NCBI GenBank assembly: GCA_017516745.1
Contig: JAFXBF010000012.1
Span: forward strand, 124,001-188,000
Length of the DNA: 64,000 nucleotides
Source of the DNA: Clostridia bacterium
GTDB taxonomy: Bacteria > Bacillota > Clostridia > Oscillospirales > Acutalibacteraceae
Direction of reading: 5' to 3'
The translations under genes and the position numbers were made by a program. This document shows, piece after piece, positions 16,431 to 24,603 of the stretch; position 1 is the stretch's first letter, and every line of letters begins with the position of its first letter. The notes under the pieces are model-generated. The model did not search any database. It was not told the origin of the DNA and worked only from the letters and a program-made list of their open reading frames with translations.

Positions 16431-16465
16431 AAAAATCCGACGGTGGTTCAAGCCGTCGGATTTTT
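16431..16465 (-). terminator. Terminator of the LuxR-type regulator gene
   Basis: Perfect 13-bp stem AAAAATCCGACGG / CCGTCGGATTTTT with a 9-base loop. On the minus strand it ends in a T-run. It lies about 160 bp beyond the regulator stop, so the transcript has a long 3' end. Confidence 0.7.
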
Positions 16466-16624
16466 GCGGTTCAGAGACAAAAGTTTAATTTGTTAAGAAA
16501 TTAAACAGTATCTGTAAAATGATTTTTTAGCACAAATCTTTGTGTAACTGTATTATATATTATTTCTGTATAAAATACAATAACCGTATTCACGGCAAAA
16601 AAGTAGGGTAAAATTAAGGTAAAC

Positions 16625-17863
16625 TCATATAAAAAGTACAAGCTCGGAGCGCTTGTCTACACCCGTTTTGTTCTTTGCCGCACGGATGAAGCCCTTGACC
16701 GAGGCTTCGGAAATTTTGAGCTGCTCGGCAATCTGTCTGTCGGAAAGTCCGAAAACAGCAAGGCGTGCAATTTCACGCTCACGAATGGTGAGCGAAACGG
16801 AAACATTTCTTTCGAGTATTGCGTTGTGTATTATTGTCCAGCCCGTCAGGTATTGCTTGTGAAGCTCTTTAACCTCTCTTAAGGCATCGGGGTCAACCGC
16901 TGCAATTCTTTCGTCAAGCAGCTTGCCGAGCTGTCTGCGGTATTCGACGAGCGGCCCGTACAATCCGTCGGGCAGGCAGAGTGCTATTGCCTTGTCTATG
17001 TGGAATTTTGCCTGCTTTGTGTCGCCCGACTGGCTGTAGGCAATGGCACACAGCAGCCTTAAATATATTTCGGGTATTACCGTTTTGTCGGTGTGCGCTT
17101 TGGTTATCATAGGCTCGACTATATAAGGATAAAACCTTATCATGCCAAGGCCTCTGATGTTGGGGTACTGTCTTTCGCCTGTTGCAACCTCCTGCGCACC
17201 GACAAGCAGATTTTTTGCGTAATAAACTCTGGCGGCGTGGTGTGCATCGGTGGGGAGCGTGTCAAAACGCCCTTGTGTAAACCATTCGGGGTAATCGCCC
17301 TTGGAGCGGATTGCGCTGTCCGTTACCGCAAGGGAAAGCGCAACAATATCTCTGTCTGCCTGCGTGTGGCAGGTGGCTTCGCAGATGTGCTTTTTCGCCT
17401 GCTGGAACATATTCACGTCGCCCGTCCACAAGGCGCAGTGGGCGAGAAGCATACCGCCTGCAATAATGGCGTAGAAGCCCGACTTTCTTTCGAGCAGATA
17501 TTGTGCGTATCTGTAAACTTTGTTTACTTCGCCCCTTCTGTAGGCTATTTCTGCGGCGAAAAGCGCCTGTGCCTCGGGGTGGGAGGCAAGGGCGAGAATG
17601 CAGTCGTCCGCCGTGCCGGGTTCGGAATAAAGATTGGTCATATCGAGGAAAGGACTCTTACGGGGCATGGGCATATCTGCCTGTGCCTCAATTTTTGCGC
17701 TTCTGCTTCGTCCGTCGGCAGGTCTTACGGCATCCGCCGGTATGCTCCAGTTAAGTCCGAAACGCTCTGCACCGGGTATTTTGCCCTGCCTGCAATAGTC
17801 CTGAACACGTCTTACGGAAACATTCCATTTTTCTGCCGCCTGCTGTACGCTCATTTTGTCCAT
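16625..17863 (-). CDS. LuxR-type transcriptional regulator with an additional N-terminal HTH
   Basis: 412 residues. The start at 17863 (MDKMSVQQAAEKW) was chosen because GGAGGAAAG lies upstream on the minus strand; an ATG 150 bases earlier has no ribosome site and overlaps the promoter. The N-terminal 50 residues form a MerR/excisionase-like winged helix (SVQQAAEKWNVSVRRVQDYC). A helical, TPR-like middle (about 90-340) follows. A LuxR-type HTH lies at the C-terminus (LTIREREIARLAVFGLSDRQ...ASVKGF). It is divergent from the tad pilus operon and is the likely local regulator, though this is inference from position. Confidence 0.8.
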   Translation of the reverse strand: MDKMSVQQAAEKWNVSVRRVQDYCRQGKIPGAERFGLNWSIPADAVRPADGRSRSAKIEAQADMPMPRKSPFLDMTNLYSEPGTADDCILALASHPEAQALFAAEIAYRRGEVNKVYRYAQYLLERKSGFYAIIAGGMLLAHCALWTGDVNMFQQAKKHICEATCHTQADRDIVALSLAVTDSAIRSKGDYPEWFTQGRFDTLPTDAHHAARVYYAKNLLVGAQEVATGERQYPNIRGLGMIRFYPYIVEPMITKAHTDKTVIPEIYLRLLCAIAYSQSGDTKQAKFHIDKAIALCLPDGLYGPLVEYRRQLGKLLDERIAAVDPDALREVKELHKQYLTGWTIIHNAILERNVSVSLTIREREIARLAVFGLSDRQIAEQLKISEASVKGFIRAAKNKTGVDKRSELVLFI

Positions 17864-17896
17864 TACACTTTCCTCCAAACACGCAGTATCTGTCGT

Positions 17897-18278
17897 TTGT
17901 GCGCTGAATATGGGTTTATTATACAGCGTTTGTGCGACGAATGCAAGAGTTTTTGGAAATGTTTTCATCTTGGTTTTTGAATTTTTCCTGTGTTTTGGGG
18001 CAATTTGCTGCATAACGGATGTATAAATATGAAAATGTAGGCTGAATATACAGGTTTTTATACAGTAAACGCCCTAAAACCTGCATTTTTGTTGAATATT
18101 TAGCACTTTGCGAACAAATGACAAAATTCATTGTGCAAGGTGCTGAAAAAACGTAGATTTTCAGCCTCGATTTTTGTTCGCTATACTTTATAAATTTATT
18201 AAAAGGCGAAATTGTGCAAAATTGCGGAGAAACCCTTGATATAAAGCGGAACAAAGGAAAAAACTGCCGATTGTGCAA
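17897..18278 (+). promoter_or_regulatory. Five copies of TTGTGC(A/G) between regulator and pilus operon
   Basis: TTGTGCG at 17897 and 17930, and TTGTGCAA at 18131, 18212 and 18271, all on the plus strand. One copy falls in the spacer of the regulator promoter. The number is well above what a 6-base word should give in under 400 bp, so it may be the binding site of a regulator, possibly the adjacent LuxR-type protein. Confidence 0.4.
17918..17946 (-). promoter_or_regulatory. Promoter of the LuxR-type regulator gene
   Basis: On the minus strand: TTGCAT (17946-17941), 17-bp spacer, TATAAT (17923-17918), 55 bp before the ATG. A TTGTGC copy lies inside the spacer, compatible with autoregulation. 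Confidence 0.55.
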
Positions 18279-18316
18279 ACTGTTCAAAAGTTGTTCACAA
18301 TCAAAATTTCCAACTG

Positions 18317-18345
18317 TTGACTTCGCCAAACCCCGGTGCTACGAT
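18317..18345 (+). promoter_or_regulatory. Candidate promoter of the tad pilus operon
   Basis: TTGACT (18317-18322), 17-bp spacer, TACGAT (18340-18345), 57 bp before the ATG at 18403. The -35 is good and the -10 weak, which would fit an activated promoter. Confidence 0.45.
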
Positions 18346-18402
18346 GAAGCCACAGAGAACAACACGGCACAAACACAACGAACCACAGGGAGGTGAAAGC
18401 CG

Positions 18403-19086
18403 ATGATAGAAGCAATCTACGGCACGGCACTCGGAACACTCTCGGCGCTGGCGTTCAACAGAATATCGATTTTTCAGGTGCAGAAAAGAACACAGGAAAC
18501 CGCAAAAATCGAAACGCTGAAAAACACAGCCCTGATAATCGGATGGGTCCTGCTTTCGGGAGCACTCTTCGCAGCAGTCTTCGCAAGGTACTCGGACACG
18601 GCAACAAGGCTTGAGTCGGTGGCTTACATATCAATAGCAATCTCAATCGGTGCGGTTGATATGGATATAAAGAAAATCCCCAACTCCTCAGTACTTGCTC
18701 TGCTGACAGTCAGAACGGCGGCTCTCGTGTACGCAATAGCAACGGGTGCACCGCTCAAAGAAACTCTCATCCCTTCGCTGATAGGTCTTGCGGCAGGCTT
18801 CATTCTCTACCAGCTTCCGATGCTGATAGGAATACCAATAGGAACAGGCGATGTCAAGTACAGCGCAGCAATAGGCTACTGCCTCGGAGCGTTCGGATAC
18901 ATACAGGCGGCGCTGATAATGGCTATAGGACTTCTGGTTTATCTGGTTTACCTGGTGGTAACCAAAAAGGGCTCGCTTAAAACATCGGTTCCCATGGGCC
19001 CGTACCTTTCACTCGGTGCAGTAGTAACGGTGCTCTTCCCGGTTTTCGGAGAGCTTCAACAAACAGTCTTCTCACAGTTATTCTGA
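18403..19086 (+). CDS. A24 prepilin peptidase (TadV/CpaA-type)
   Basis: 227 residues with GGGAGGTG upstream. A polytopic membrane aspartic protease: the two catalytic Asp motifs are visible as GAVDMDIKKIPN (about residue 85) and GTGDVKYSAA (about 150), within six or so hydrophobic segments. It lacks the N-terminal methylase domain of PilD, as usual for TadV/CpaA. It cleaves the leader of Flp pilins and TadE/TadG-type pseudopilins, all encoded downstream. Confidence 0.85.
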   Translation: MIEAIYGTALGTLSALAFNRISIFQVQKRTQETAKIETLKNTALIIGWVLLSGALFAAVFARYSDTATRLESVAYISIAISIGAVDMDIKKIPNSSVLALLTVRTAALVYAIATGAPLKETLIPSLIGLAAGFILYQLPMLIGIPIGTGDVKYSAAIGYCLGAFGYIQAALIMAIGLLVYLVYLVVTKKGSLKTSVPMGPYLSLGAVVTVLFPVFGELQQTVFSQLF

Positions 19087-19139
19087 ACACGTTAAAATAA
19101 CCCCGACCACAGGGGTAAAAATAAATGGAGGTAATAAAA

Positions 19140-19343
19140 ATGTTAAGAAAATGGTTCAAGGACGAAGAAGGTCAGGGTATGGTTGAGTACGGTCTCATCA
19201 TCGGTCTTATCGCAGTCGTCGTCATCGTCGCTCTTGTAGCACTCGGTCCGAAGATTCGTGATATGTTCAACGAGGTCAACGACCAGATTGATGCAATCGG
19301 TTCCGATGGCACAACAGCACCGACAACACCGGCAGGTACCTGA
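19140..19343 (+). CDS. Flp-type pilin, copy 1
   Basis: 67 residues. The start at ATG 19140 was chosen because GGAGGTAA lies just before it; an ATG at 19125 sits in that ribosome site. The layout is a short leader (MLRKWFKDEEGQG), a cleavage site followed by MVEYGL, then one long hydrophobic helix and a short tail rich in Thr, Ala and Pro. The Glu at position +5 after the Gly of the cleavage site is the Flp signature. It is the major subunit of the Tad pilus. A near-identical copy follows 173 bp downstream. Confidence 0.9.
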   Translation: MLRKWFKDEEGQGMVEYGLIIGLIAVVVIVALVALGPKIRDMFNEVNDQIDAIGSDGTTAPTTPAGT

Positions 19344-19378
19344 TAACCAAGGTAAATGCAAACAACACCTTTTCAAAC

Positions 19379-19475
19379 GGTTCAATGAAAGGGTAAAAAG
19401 CAAAAAAGGTTCAGATTACTTAAAGGTTCAGAGAAAACAATAAAAAGGTTCAGACAAAAAACAAAAACGGTTCAG
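19379..19475 (+). repeat. Five copies of GGTTCA(G) between the two pilin genes
   Basis: Copies start at 19379, 19408, 19425, 19447 and 19469, mostly preceded by an A-run (AAAAGGTTCAG or AAACGGTTCAG). The last two steps are both 22 bp. The region has no gene; no function is known to me. It could be an RNA-level element affecting pilin mRNA or slippage-derived sequence. Confidence 0.5.
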
Positions 19476-19516
19476 TAAACAAAAATTATTTAAAGAAAGA
19501 GACGGAGGTTTTACTA

Positions 19517-19720
19517 ATGTTAAGAAAATGGTTCAAGGATGAAGAAGGTCAGGGTATGGTTGAGTACGGTCTCATCATCGGCCTTATCGCAATCGTCGTA
19601 ATTGTTGCCCTCGTCGCACTCGGTCCGAAGATTCGTGATATGTTCAACGAAGTCAACGACCAGATTGATGCTATTGGCTCCGACGGTACAACAGCACCGA
19701 CAACACCGGCAGGTACATAA
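19517..19720 (+). CDS. Flp-type pilin, copy 2
   Basis: 67 residues, differing from copy 1 at one residue (Ile for Val in the hydrophobic helix: LIAIVVIV against LIAVVVIV). The DNA differs mainly at third positions. GGAGG lies upstream. The same leader, Glu and Thr/Pro tail are present. The tandem arrangement suggests gene duplication for high pilin dose or recombination between copies. Confidence 0.9.
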   Translation: MLRKWFKDEEGQGMVEYGLIIGLIAIVVIVALVALGPKIRDMFNEVNDQIDAIGSDGTTAPTTPAGT

Positions 19721-19758
19721 TAAAGTAAAAAAATATATTAATATTCCTTAAGTGAGAG

Positions 19759-19795
19759 TTGGGGTAAGTTCGCTCGCCGAGCGAGCTTACCCCAA
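19759..19795 (+). terminator. Strong hairpin between pilins and the rest of the tad operon (attenuator candidate)
   Basis: Near-perfect 18-bp inverted repeat starting TTGGGGTAAG and ending CTTACCCCAA, with one G-T pair and almost no loop. It lies 38 bp after the second pilin stop, with no T-run on the 3' side. It could act as a partial terminator or mRNA stabiliser, keeping pilin levels above the downstream machinery genes. Confidence 0.6.
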
Positions 19796-19841
19796 TACTG
19801 ATAAAAGAAAAAACACTTTAAAGTGCGGAGGTGACAGCAAA

Positions 19842-20264
19842 ATGAAAGGGCGTTTGAAAAAGGCTTTCAGGCGTGAGGACGGACAGTCAATGGTTGAGTT
19901 TGCGCTCATAATGCCGATATTTCTGCTCGTTCTCTGCGGAATAATCGATTTCGGCTGGCTTTTCTACAATCAGCTATCGCTCAACAACGCCTGCCGTGAA
20001 GGCGCTCGTTACGCTGTTGTACATACCGCAGAAGATGCCGATACCGGCGCAATAGTAAACCATATCGTAAATCTGTCCTCCACCGTCATCAGCAACGACG
20101 CTGTGCGGATAACGGTTACCTACACCACACCCAACGACCCGACGGCAGGTGACATAAGGGTGGATATGCAAGCGGATATTTCCTTCTTCACTCCCGTGTT
20201 AAGTACGGTAATGGGTAAAGAAAAAACAATAACCTCAACGGTAATAATGAAAGTAGAATCATAA
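19842..20264 (+). CDS. TadE-like pseudopilin
   Basis: 140 residues. The start at ATG 19842 was chosen for the GGAGGTG site. A basic leader is followed by REDGQSMVEFALIMPIFLLVL, the prepilin-like cleavage region and hydrophobic helix typical of TadE (PF07811). A beta-rich extracytoplasmic domain follows. TadE is a minor pilus component processed by the prepilin peptidase at the head of the operon. Confidence 0.85.
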   Translation: MKGRLKKAFRREDGQSMVEFALIMPIFLLVLCGIIDFGWLFYNQLSLNNACREGARYAVVHTAEDADTGAIVNHIVNLSSTVISNDAVRITVTYTTPNDPTAGDIRVDMQADISFFTPVLSTVMGKEKTITSTVIMKVES

Positions 20265-20282
20265 GAAAGGTGCTTGTCTGTT

Positions 20283-21041
20283 ATGAAAAAAATTTATCTT
20301 ATAGCGATGGTTATCGCACTTGCGGCAGGCCTTGCTACTTACTTTTTTGCAAACGAGCTTAAAACAAGCAAAATCGTAACCGGTGTAAACGAAGCAACGG
20401 TGCTGATTGCGCTTGAGGATATAGACGAAAACACAATACTCACCGCAGATATGTTCCAGGCAGTAAAGCTGCCGCAGACCGCAGTTTCCTTTGGTACTGT
20501 CGGCGAAGTCAACGACGTAATCGGCTATATGTCAACCGACAGAATACTCCGTGGAGAACAGCTTATGGCAGCTAAGCTTGTCCCTGTCGGAAGCGATAAG
20601 GCAAAGGGCAGACTGTCCTACGAGCTGGCAGACGGAATGTATGCCTATACGGTTGAAATCAGTATTCAGAACAGCCTCGGCTATTTCATAAAAGAGGGCG
20701 ATAAGATAAATATCTACGACAGCCGTGTGCCCTCTGCGAAGCCCGTGCTCGAAAACATTCCCGTGCTCAAAATCGGCGATTATACTGCCAACGCTCAGCA
20801 GGCAGCAGGTGTAGAAATAACGTCCTACGCTGTTATGACTATGGGCTTGACGAGTGAGCAGATTTCAAAGTTCCTCAGTATTGAAGGCTCGTACAGAGTT
20901 TCCCTTGTTCCTTATGTCGAAGCCTACGACCTTGTAGATGACATTAACAGCGCAGGCGTACCTGAAGAACAGAAGCCAGAGCCGCAGACAAACTACGGTA
21001 TGGGTGAAATCACAACGGCACCGCCTGAGCCACAGCAATAA
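20283..21041 (+). CDS. cpaB: Flp pilus assembly protein CpaB/RcpC (SAF domain)
   Basis: 252 residues. ATG 20283 is preferred over a TTG at 20274, which is too close to AAAGGTG. An N-terminal transmembrane helix (about residues 5-23) is followed by a SAF domain (about 40-110, with DENTILTADM and RILRGEQL), then a C-terminal domain as in CpaB/RcpC. In Gram-negatives CpaB works with the secretin; here there is no secretin, as expected for a one-membrane cell, so it probably spans cell wall and membrane. Confidence 0.85.
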   Translation: MKKIYLIAMVIALAAGLATYFFANELKTSKIVTGVNEATVLIALEDIDENTILTADMFQAVKLPQTAVSFGTVGEVNDVIGYMSTDRILRGEQLMAAKLVPVGSDKAKGRLSYELADGMYAYTVEISIQNSLGYFIKEGDKINIYDSRVPSAKPVLENIPVLKIGDYTANAQQAAGVEITSYAVMTMGLTSEQISKFLSIEGSYRVSLVPYVEAYDLVDDINSAGVPEEQKPEPQTNYGMGEITTAPPEPQQ

Positions 21042-21059
21042 AGCGGGGAGGAATCGGTA

Positions 21060-22253
21060 ATGGAAAAAATAAATCTGCTTGTTTTGTCCGATGACCTGGA
21101 CTTACGCATAGAAATCAAAAACCTTGTTTCAGACGAAGCCTTTGCCATAAGCGGCTATTCGGATTTTACTCCCGACGGAAAAACAAAGATAGTCAATAAA
21201 TTCCCCGAGGTTGTCCTGTGCGCAGTCAAGGGCGAGGTGCCTGAAAGCGTTTTCACCTTTGTTCAGGATTTGCTCGTGGTCGCAAGAGAAACAACGGTTA
21301 TCCTCGTTAACGACAATATCTCGGTTGACCTGGTCAACAAGGCAGCACAGTACGGCATACGCAAGGTGCTCCCGATATACGGTATTGAGTCTGCGGAGTT
21401 TTCCGAAAACATCAGAACGGTTTATACACTCGAACAGCAGAGAGTTTTAGACAACAACGAGAGCAAAAAGGTACGCTGTAAGGCGCTCGGCTTCTTCGGC
21501 GGTAAGGGCGGCACGGGTAAGACAACTCTTGCAATCGGTGTTGCCGCAAGCCTTGCAAAATCGGGCAAAAGGGTAATGCTTCTCGACCTTGATTTGCAGT
21601 TCGGCGATGTTGCAATGGCACTCGACCTTGACACCAAAAACTCAATTGTTGACCTTGTTCAGGACAGGGGGGGCATAACAATCGAAAACATTAACGCCTT
21701 CGCCGTTGAGCATTCAAGCGGTATGAGCGTGCTCTGTGCCCCGAAAAGCTCGGAGTTTGCGGATTTCGTAACACCCAACCATGTCGAGAAAATAATCGAC
21801 ATTATGCGACCCTACTACGAATACATAATTGTTGATTTTCCCTCAGCCTTCAACGATGTTACAATAACCGCCTGCGAAAACTGCGAAGAGCTTTATCTGA
21901 TTTACAACAATGAAATTCTCTCACTCAACAACGCAAAAATCTGCTACACGATACTCGACCAGCTTCATCAGCGTGAAAAAATCCGCTTCGTGCTAAACAA
22001 GGTTGAAAAGAGCCTCGTTAAACAGAAGGATTTTGAAGAGATGTTTGCTCAAGGCATTTTTATCAGCATCCCTGCGGATTATCCGACAGCCTTGCTGAGC
22101 ATCAACAAGGGTCAGGCGGCAACGGTTGCACAGCCGAAATCCTCCCTTGCAAAGGGTATCACCGAAATGGCGGACAAAATAATTGAGACTCACACAGGTA
22201 TAACTCCCATAAAGGAAAAGCCGACCAAAAAGAGAGGCTTTAAGAAGAAATAA
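21060..22253 (+). CDS. TadZ/CpaE-like ATPase (receiver-like plus MinD/ParA domain)
   Basis: 397 residues with GGGGAGG upstream. The N-terminal 125 residues form an atypical receiver-like domain. From about residue 143 the MinD/ParA ATPase follows, with the deviant Walker A GGKGGTGKTT and a switch region LDLDLQFGDVAMAL. The C-terminus is Lys-rich. TadZ proteins place the Tad machine at a cell site. Position between cpaB and tadA is standard. Confidence 0.85.
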   Translation: MEKINLLVLSDDLDLRIEIKNLVSDEAFAISGYSDFTPDGKTKIVNKFPEVVLCAVKGEVPESVFTFVQDLLVVARETTVILVNDNISVDLVNKAAQYGIRKVLPIYGIESAEFSENIRTVYTLEQQRVLDNNESKKVRCKALGFFGGKGGTGKTTLAIGVAASLAKSGKRVMLLDLDLQFGDVAMALDLDTKNSIVDLVQDRGGITIENINAFAVEHSSGMSVLCAPKSSEFADFVTPNHVEKIIDIMRPYYEYIIVDFPSAFNDVTITACENCEELYLIYNNEILSLNNAKICYTILDQLHQREKIRFVLNKVEKSLVKQKDFEEMFAQGIFISIPADYPTALLSINKGQAATVAQPKSSLAKGITEMADKIIETHTGITPIKEKPTKKRGFKKK

Positions 22254-22264
22254 GAGGTGCTGTT

Positions 22265-23617
22265 ATGGGACTTTTAGACAGAATAGACGGGCAGAAAAAA
22301 CTTCAGGCTCTTGAAGCACAGCCCGAGGTGAAGGAAGCGGCAGAAACAAAGACAGAGGAATTTGTTGAAGACCCTTATCTTGAAGTGAAACGCCGTATTC
22401 ACACCGCAATCATTGACGAAATGAACAAAAGCGGCAAAACAATCACCGACCGTGATGTTATGTACCGCCTCGTTGATGACAAGGTCAATGACGACGAGTT
22501 TATGGTGCCAAGAATTGACAGAGAAAAGGTTGCCACCCAGCTTTTTAACGACATTATGGGCTACGGCCCTATTGAAGAGCTTGTGCAGAATCCTGCCTAC
22601 AGCGAAATAATGGTAAACGGCCCGGATAATGTTTATGTGGAAGAAAAGGGTAAGCTAAAGCTTACGGATATAAAATTCAGGGATGAAGAACACCTGATGA
22701 ATATCATCAACCGCATAGTTTCAAACATAGGCCGTCACGTTGATGAGGCAAGCCCCATGGTTGACGCCAGACTTGCGGACGGCTCCCGTGTAAACGCAAT
22801 CATTCCTCCGCTGTCACTCATAGGCCCTGTGCTTACAATCCGAAAGTTCGGCAAAAAGCCCATCACGGCACAGCAGCTTTTGCAGTTCGGCTCAATGACA
22901 CCCGATATGCTTCACTTCCTCGAAGCCTGTGTCAAGGGCAAGCTCAACATAGTTGTTGCAGGCGGTACGGGCAGCGGTAAAACAACGCTTCTCAATGTTC
23001 TCTCTTCCTACATTCCCGAGGATGAGCGAATAGTCACAATTGAGGACGCAGCAGAAGTCCAGCTAAAGCAGAATCACGTAATCACGCTTGAAGCACGACC
23101 TGCAAACCTTGAGGGTAAGGGTGCAGTCACAATCAGAAACCTTGTAAAGAATGCGCTTCGTATGCGACCCGACAGAATTATCGTCGGTGAGGTTCGTTCG
23201 GAAGAAACGCTCGATATGCTGCAGGCCATGAACACGGGTCACGACGGCTCACTCACCACAACCCACGCAAACTCACCCAGAGATACCGTTGCAAGACTTG
23301 AAACAATGGTGCTTATGAGCGGTATGGAGCTGCCGCTTCGTGCTATCAGAGACCAGATTTCCTCGGCTATCGACCTTATCGTTCAGCAGAGCCGTCTGCG
23401 TGACGGTACAAGAAAAATAACCTCCATAACCGAAATTATCGGCATGGAGGGCGACGTAGTAAGTATGCAGGATCTGTTCGTTTACGAAACCGACGGCACG
23501 GTTGATGCCTCGGGCAAATTCGTCGGCAGATTCCGTGCAACGGGAGTAAGACCGAATTGCCTTGAAAAAATCAAAGAAAACGGAGTGACGGTCAACAATG
23601 AATGGTTTGCAAATTAG
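22265..23617 (+). CDS. tadA: Tad pilus ATPase TadA/CpaF
   Basis: 450 residues. GSPII/VirB11-type secretion ATPase with Walker [10 protein letters not shown] (about residues 234-242), Walker B region [10 protein letters not shown] (about 303) and the His box TTTHANSP (about 325). It powers pilin assembly at the inner face of the membrane with TadB and TadC. Size is normal for the family. The 3' end overlaps the next gene by 20 bp, showing tight coupling. Confidence 0.92.
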   Translation: MGLLDRIDGQKKLQALEAQPEVKEAAETKTEEFVEDPYLEVKRRIHTAIIDEMNKSGKTITDRDVMYRLVDDKVNDDEFMVPRIDREKVATQLFNDIMGYGPIEELVQNPAYSEIMVNGPDNVYVEEKGKLKLTDIKFRDEEHLMNIINRIVSNIGRHVDEASPMVDARLADGSRVNAIIPPLSLIGPVLTIRKFGKKPITAQQLLQFGSMTPDMLHFLEACVKGKLNIVVAGGTGSGKTTLLNVLSSYIPEDERIVTIEDAAEVQLKQNHVITLEARPANLEGKGAVTIRNLVKNALRMRPDRIIVGEVRSEETLDMLQAMNTGHDGSLTTTHANSPRDTVARLETMVLMSGMELPLRAIRDQISSAIDLIVQQSRLRDGTRKITSITEIIGMEGDVVSMQDLFVYETDGTVDASGKFVGRFRATGVRPNCLEKIKENGVTVNNEWFAN

Positions 23618-24587
23618 TATAGTAATCCTTTCTGTTGCCTTTGCGCTTCTCGGCTTTATCCTTTGCGTGAGTATTCTCGGCGGTGTGACACAGGATAAAC
23701 GCCGTGTTGAAAAGCGTGTCAATAAAATCGCAAGCAAAAAGAGCGGTCTGACCTTGCAGATTCAGCAGCGCAAGAAAAGCCGTAAAACTTCACTTGTCAA
23801 CCGTGCAATGAACGGCGGCAAGCAGTCCGTACAGCGAAAGAGGCTGATGGATACCATCTTCAACGAGCTCATCCTTGCGGATATTATGATGAAGCCCGAG
23901 GAATTCTGCCTTGTGTGGTTGAGTATAACCTTCATCCCTTCGGGGCTTGCGGCGCTTTTTAAGCTCGGACTGATGCCCTCTGTAACGCTTGCGGCAGTCG
24001 GTGCTTTTCTGCCGATAATATTTATAAAAATCAAAAAGGAAAACCGCAGAAAGGCTTTTGAAGCACAGCTCGGCGATACGCTGATTATGATGTGCAACGG
24101 CCTCAAATCGGGCTTCTCGTTCCAGCAGACAATGGAAAACGTTGCAAGCGATATGCCTGCACCTATCGGAATGGAGTTCGGCAGGGTCTGCAACGAAATC
24201 CGTTACGGCGCAACAATGGAAGAGGCGCTCAACAATATGGCTGAAAGAGTAAAGAGCGCTGACCTTATGCTGGTTGTTTCCGCCGTGCTCATACAGCGCA
24301 CAACGGGCGGCAATCTTTCCGAAATTCTTTCAACAATATCCGAAACCATAAGGGACAGAATCAAGATTAAAGGCGAAATCAGTTCAATCACCGCCCAGGG
24401 CAGAATGTCAGGTATCATAATCGGCTCGCTGCCCATAGGCATAGCGGTAATACTTATGGTTATCAATCCCGAATATATGTCAACCTTCTTCACCACAACG
24501 GCTGGCAACATAATGCTGTCGGTTTCCGTCATAATGGAAATCCTCGGCTTCCTTGCCATAAGAAAAGTAGTTACAATAGAGTACTGA
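23598..24587 (+). CDS. tadB: Tad pilus membrane platform protein TadB
   Basis: 329 residues, starting inside tadA. It has an N-terminal transmembrane segment and a T2SSF (GspF-type) domain in the second half, with the conserved-looking stretch CNGLKSGFSFQQTMENVA and two C-terminal membrane helices. With TadC it forms the inner-membrane platform for pilin polymerisation. Confidence 0.85.
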   Translation: MNGLQISIVILSVAFALLGFILCVSILGGVTQDKRRVEKRVNKIASKKSGLTLQIQQRKKSRKTSLVNRAMNGGKQSVQRKRLMDTIFNELILADIMMKPEEFCLVWLSITFIPSGLAALFKLGLMPSVTLAAVGAFLPIIFIKIKKENRRKAFEAQLGDTLIMMCNGLKSGFSFQQTMENVASDMPAPIGMEFGRVCNEIRYGATMEEALNNMAERVKSADLMLVVSAVLIQRTTGGNLSEILSTISETIRDRIKIKGEISSITAQGRMSGIIIGSLPIGIAVILMVINPEYMSTFFTTTAGNIMLSVSVIMEILGFLAIRKVVTIEY

Positions 24588-24603
24588 TACGGAGGTGAGC
24601 TTT

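Larger units (their letters stand above)
16250..16624. other. Intergenic region between two minus-strand genes
   Basis: 375 bp without a gene. It holds the promoter of the MFS gene (16282-16310) and a perfect hairpin (16431-16465), and is otherwise AT-rich with no further pattern that I can see. Confidence 0.6.
17864..18402. other. Divergent regulatory region between the LuxR-type regulator and the tad operon
   Basis: 539 bp without a gene. It contains a minus-strand promoter, a candidate plus-strand promoter, and five plus-strand copies of TTGTGC. Reading frames across it look like chance openings, with no ribosome sites. Confidence 0.6.

Noticed and set aside
17093..17980. Long plus-strand open frame (295 codons) opposite the LuxR-type regulator
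   Set aside because: The opposite strand holds a full regulator with HTH domains and a good ribosome site; the plus-strand translation is Cys/Gly/Arg-rich with no motif.
19379..19475. GGTTCA repeats considered as CRISPR or T-box/tRNA-like sequence
   Set aside because: Repeat units are only 6-7 bases with uneven early spacing, there are no spacers, and no cloverleaf can be folded.
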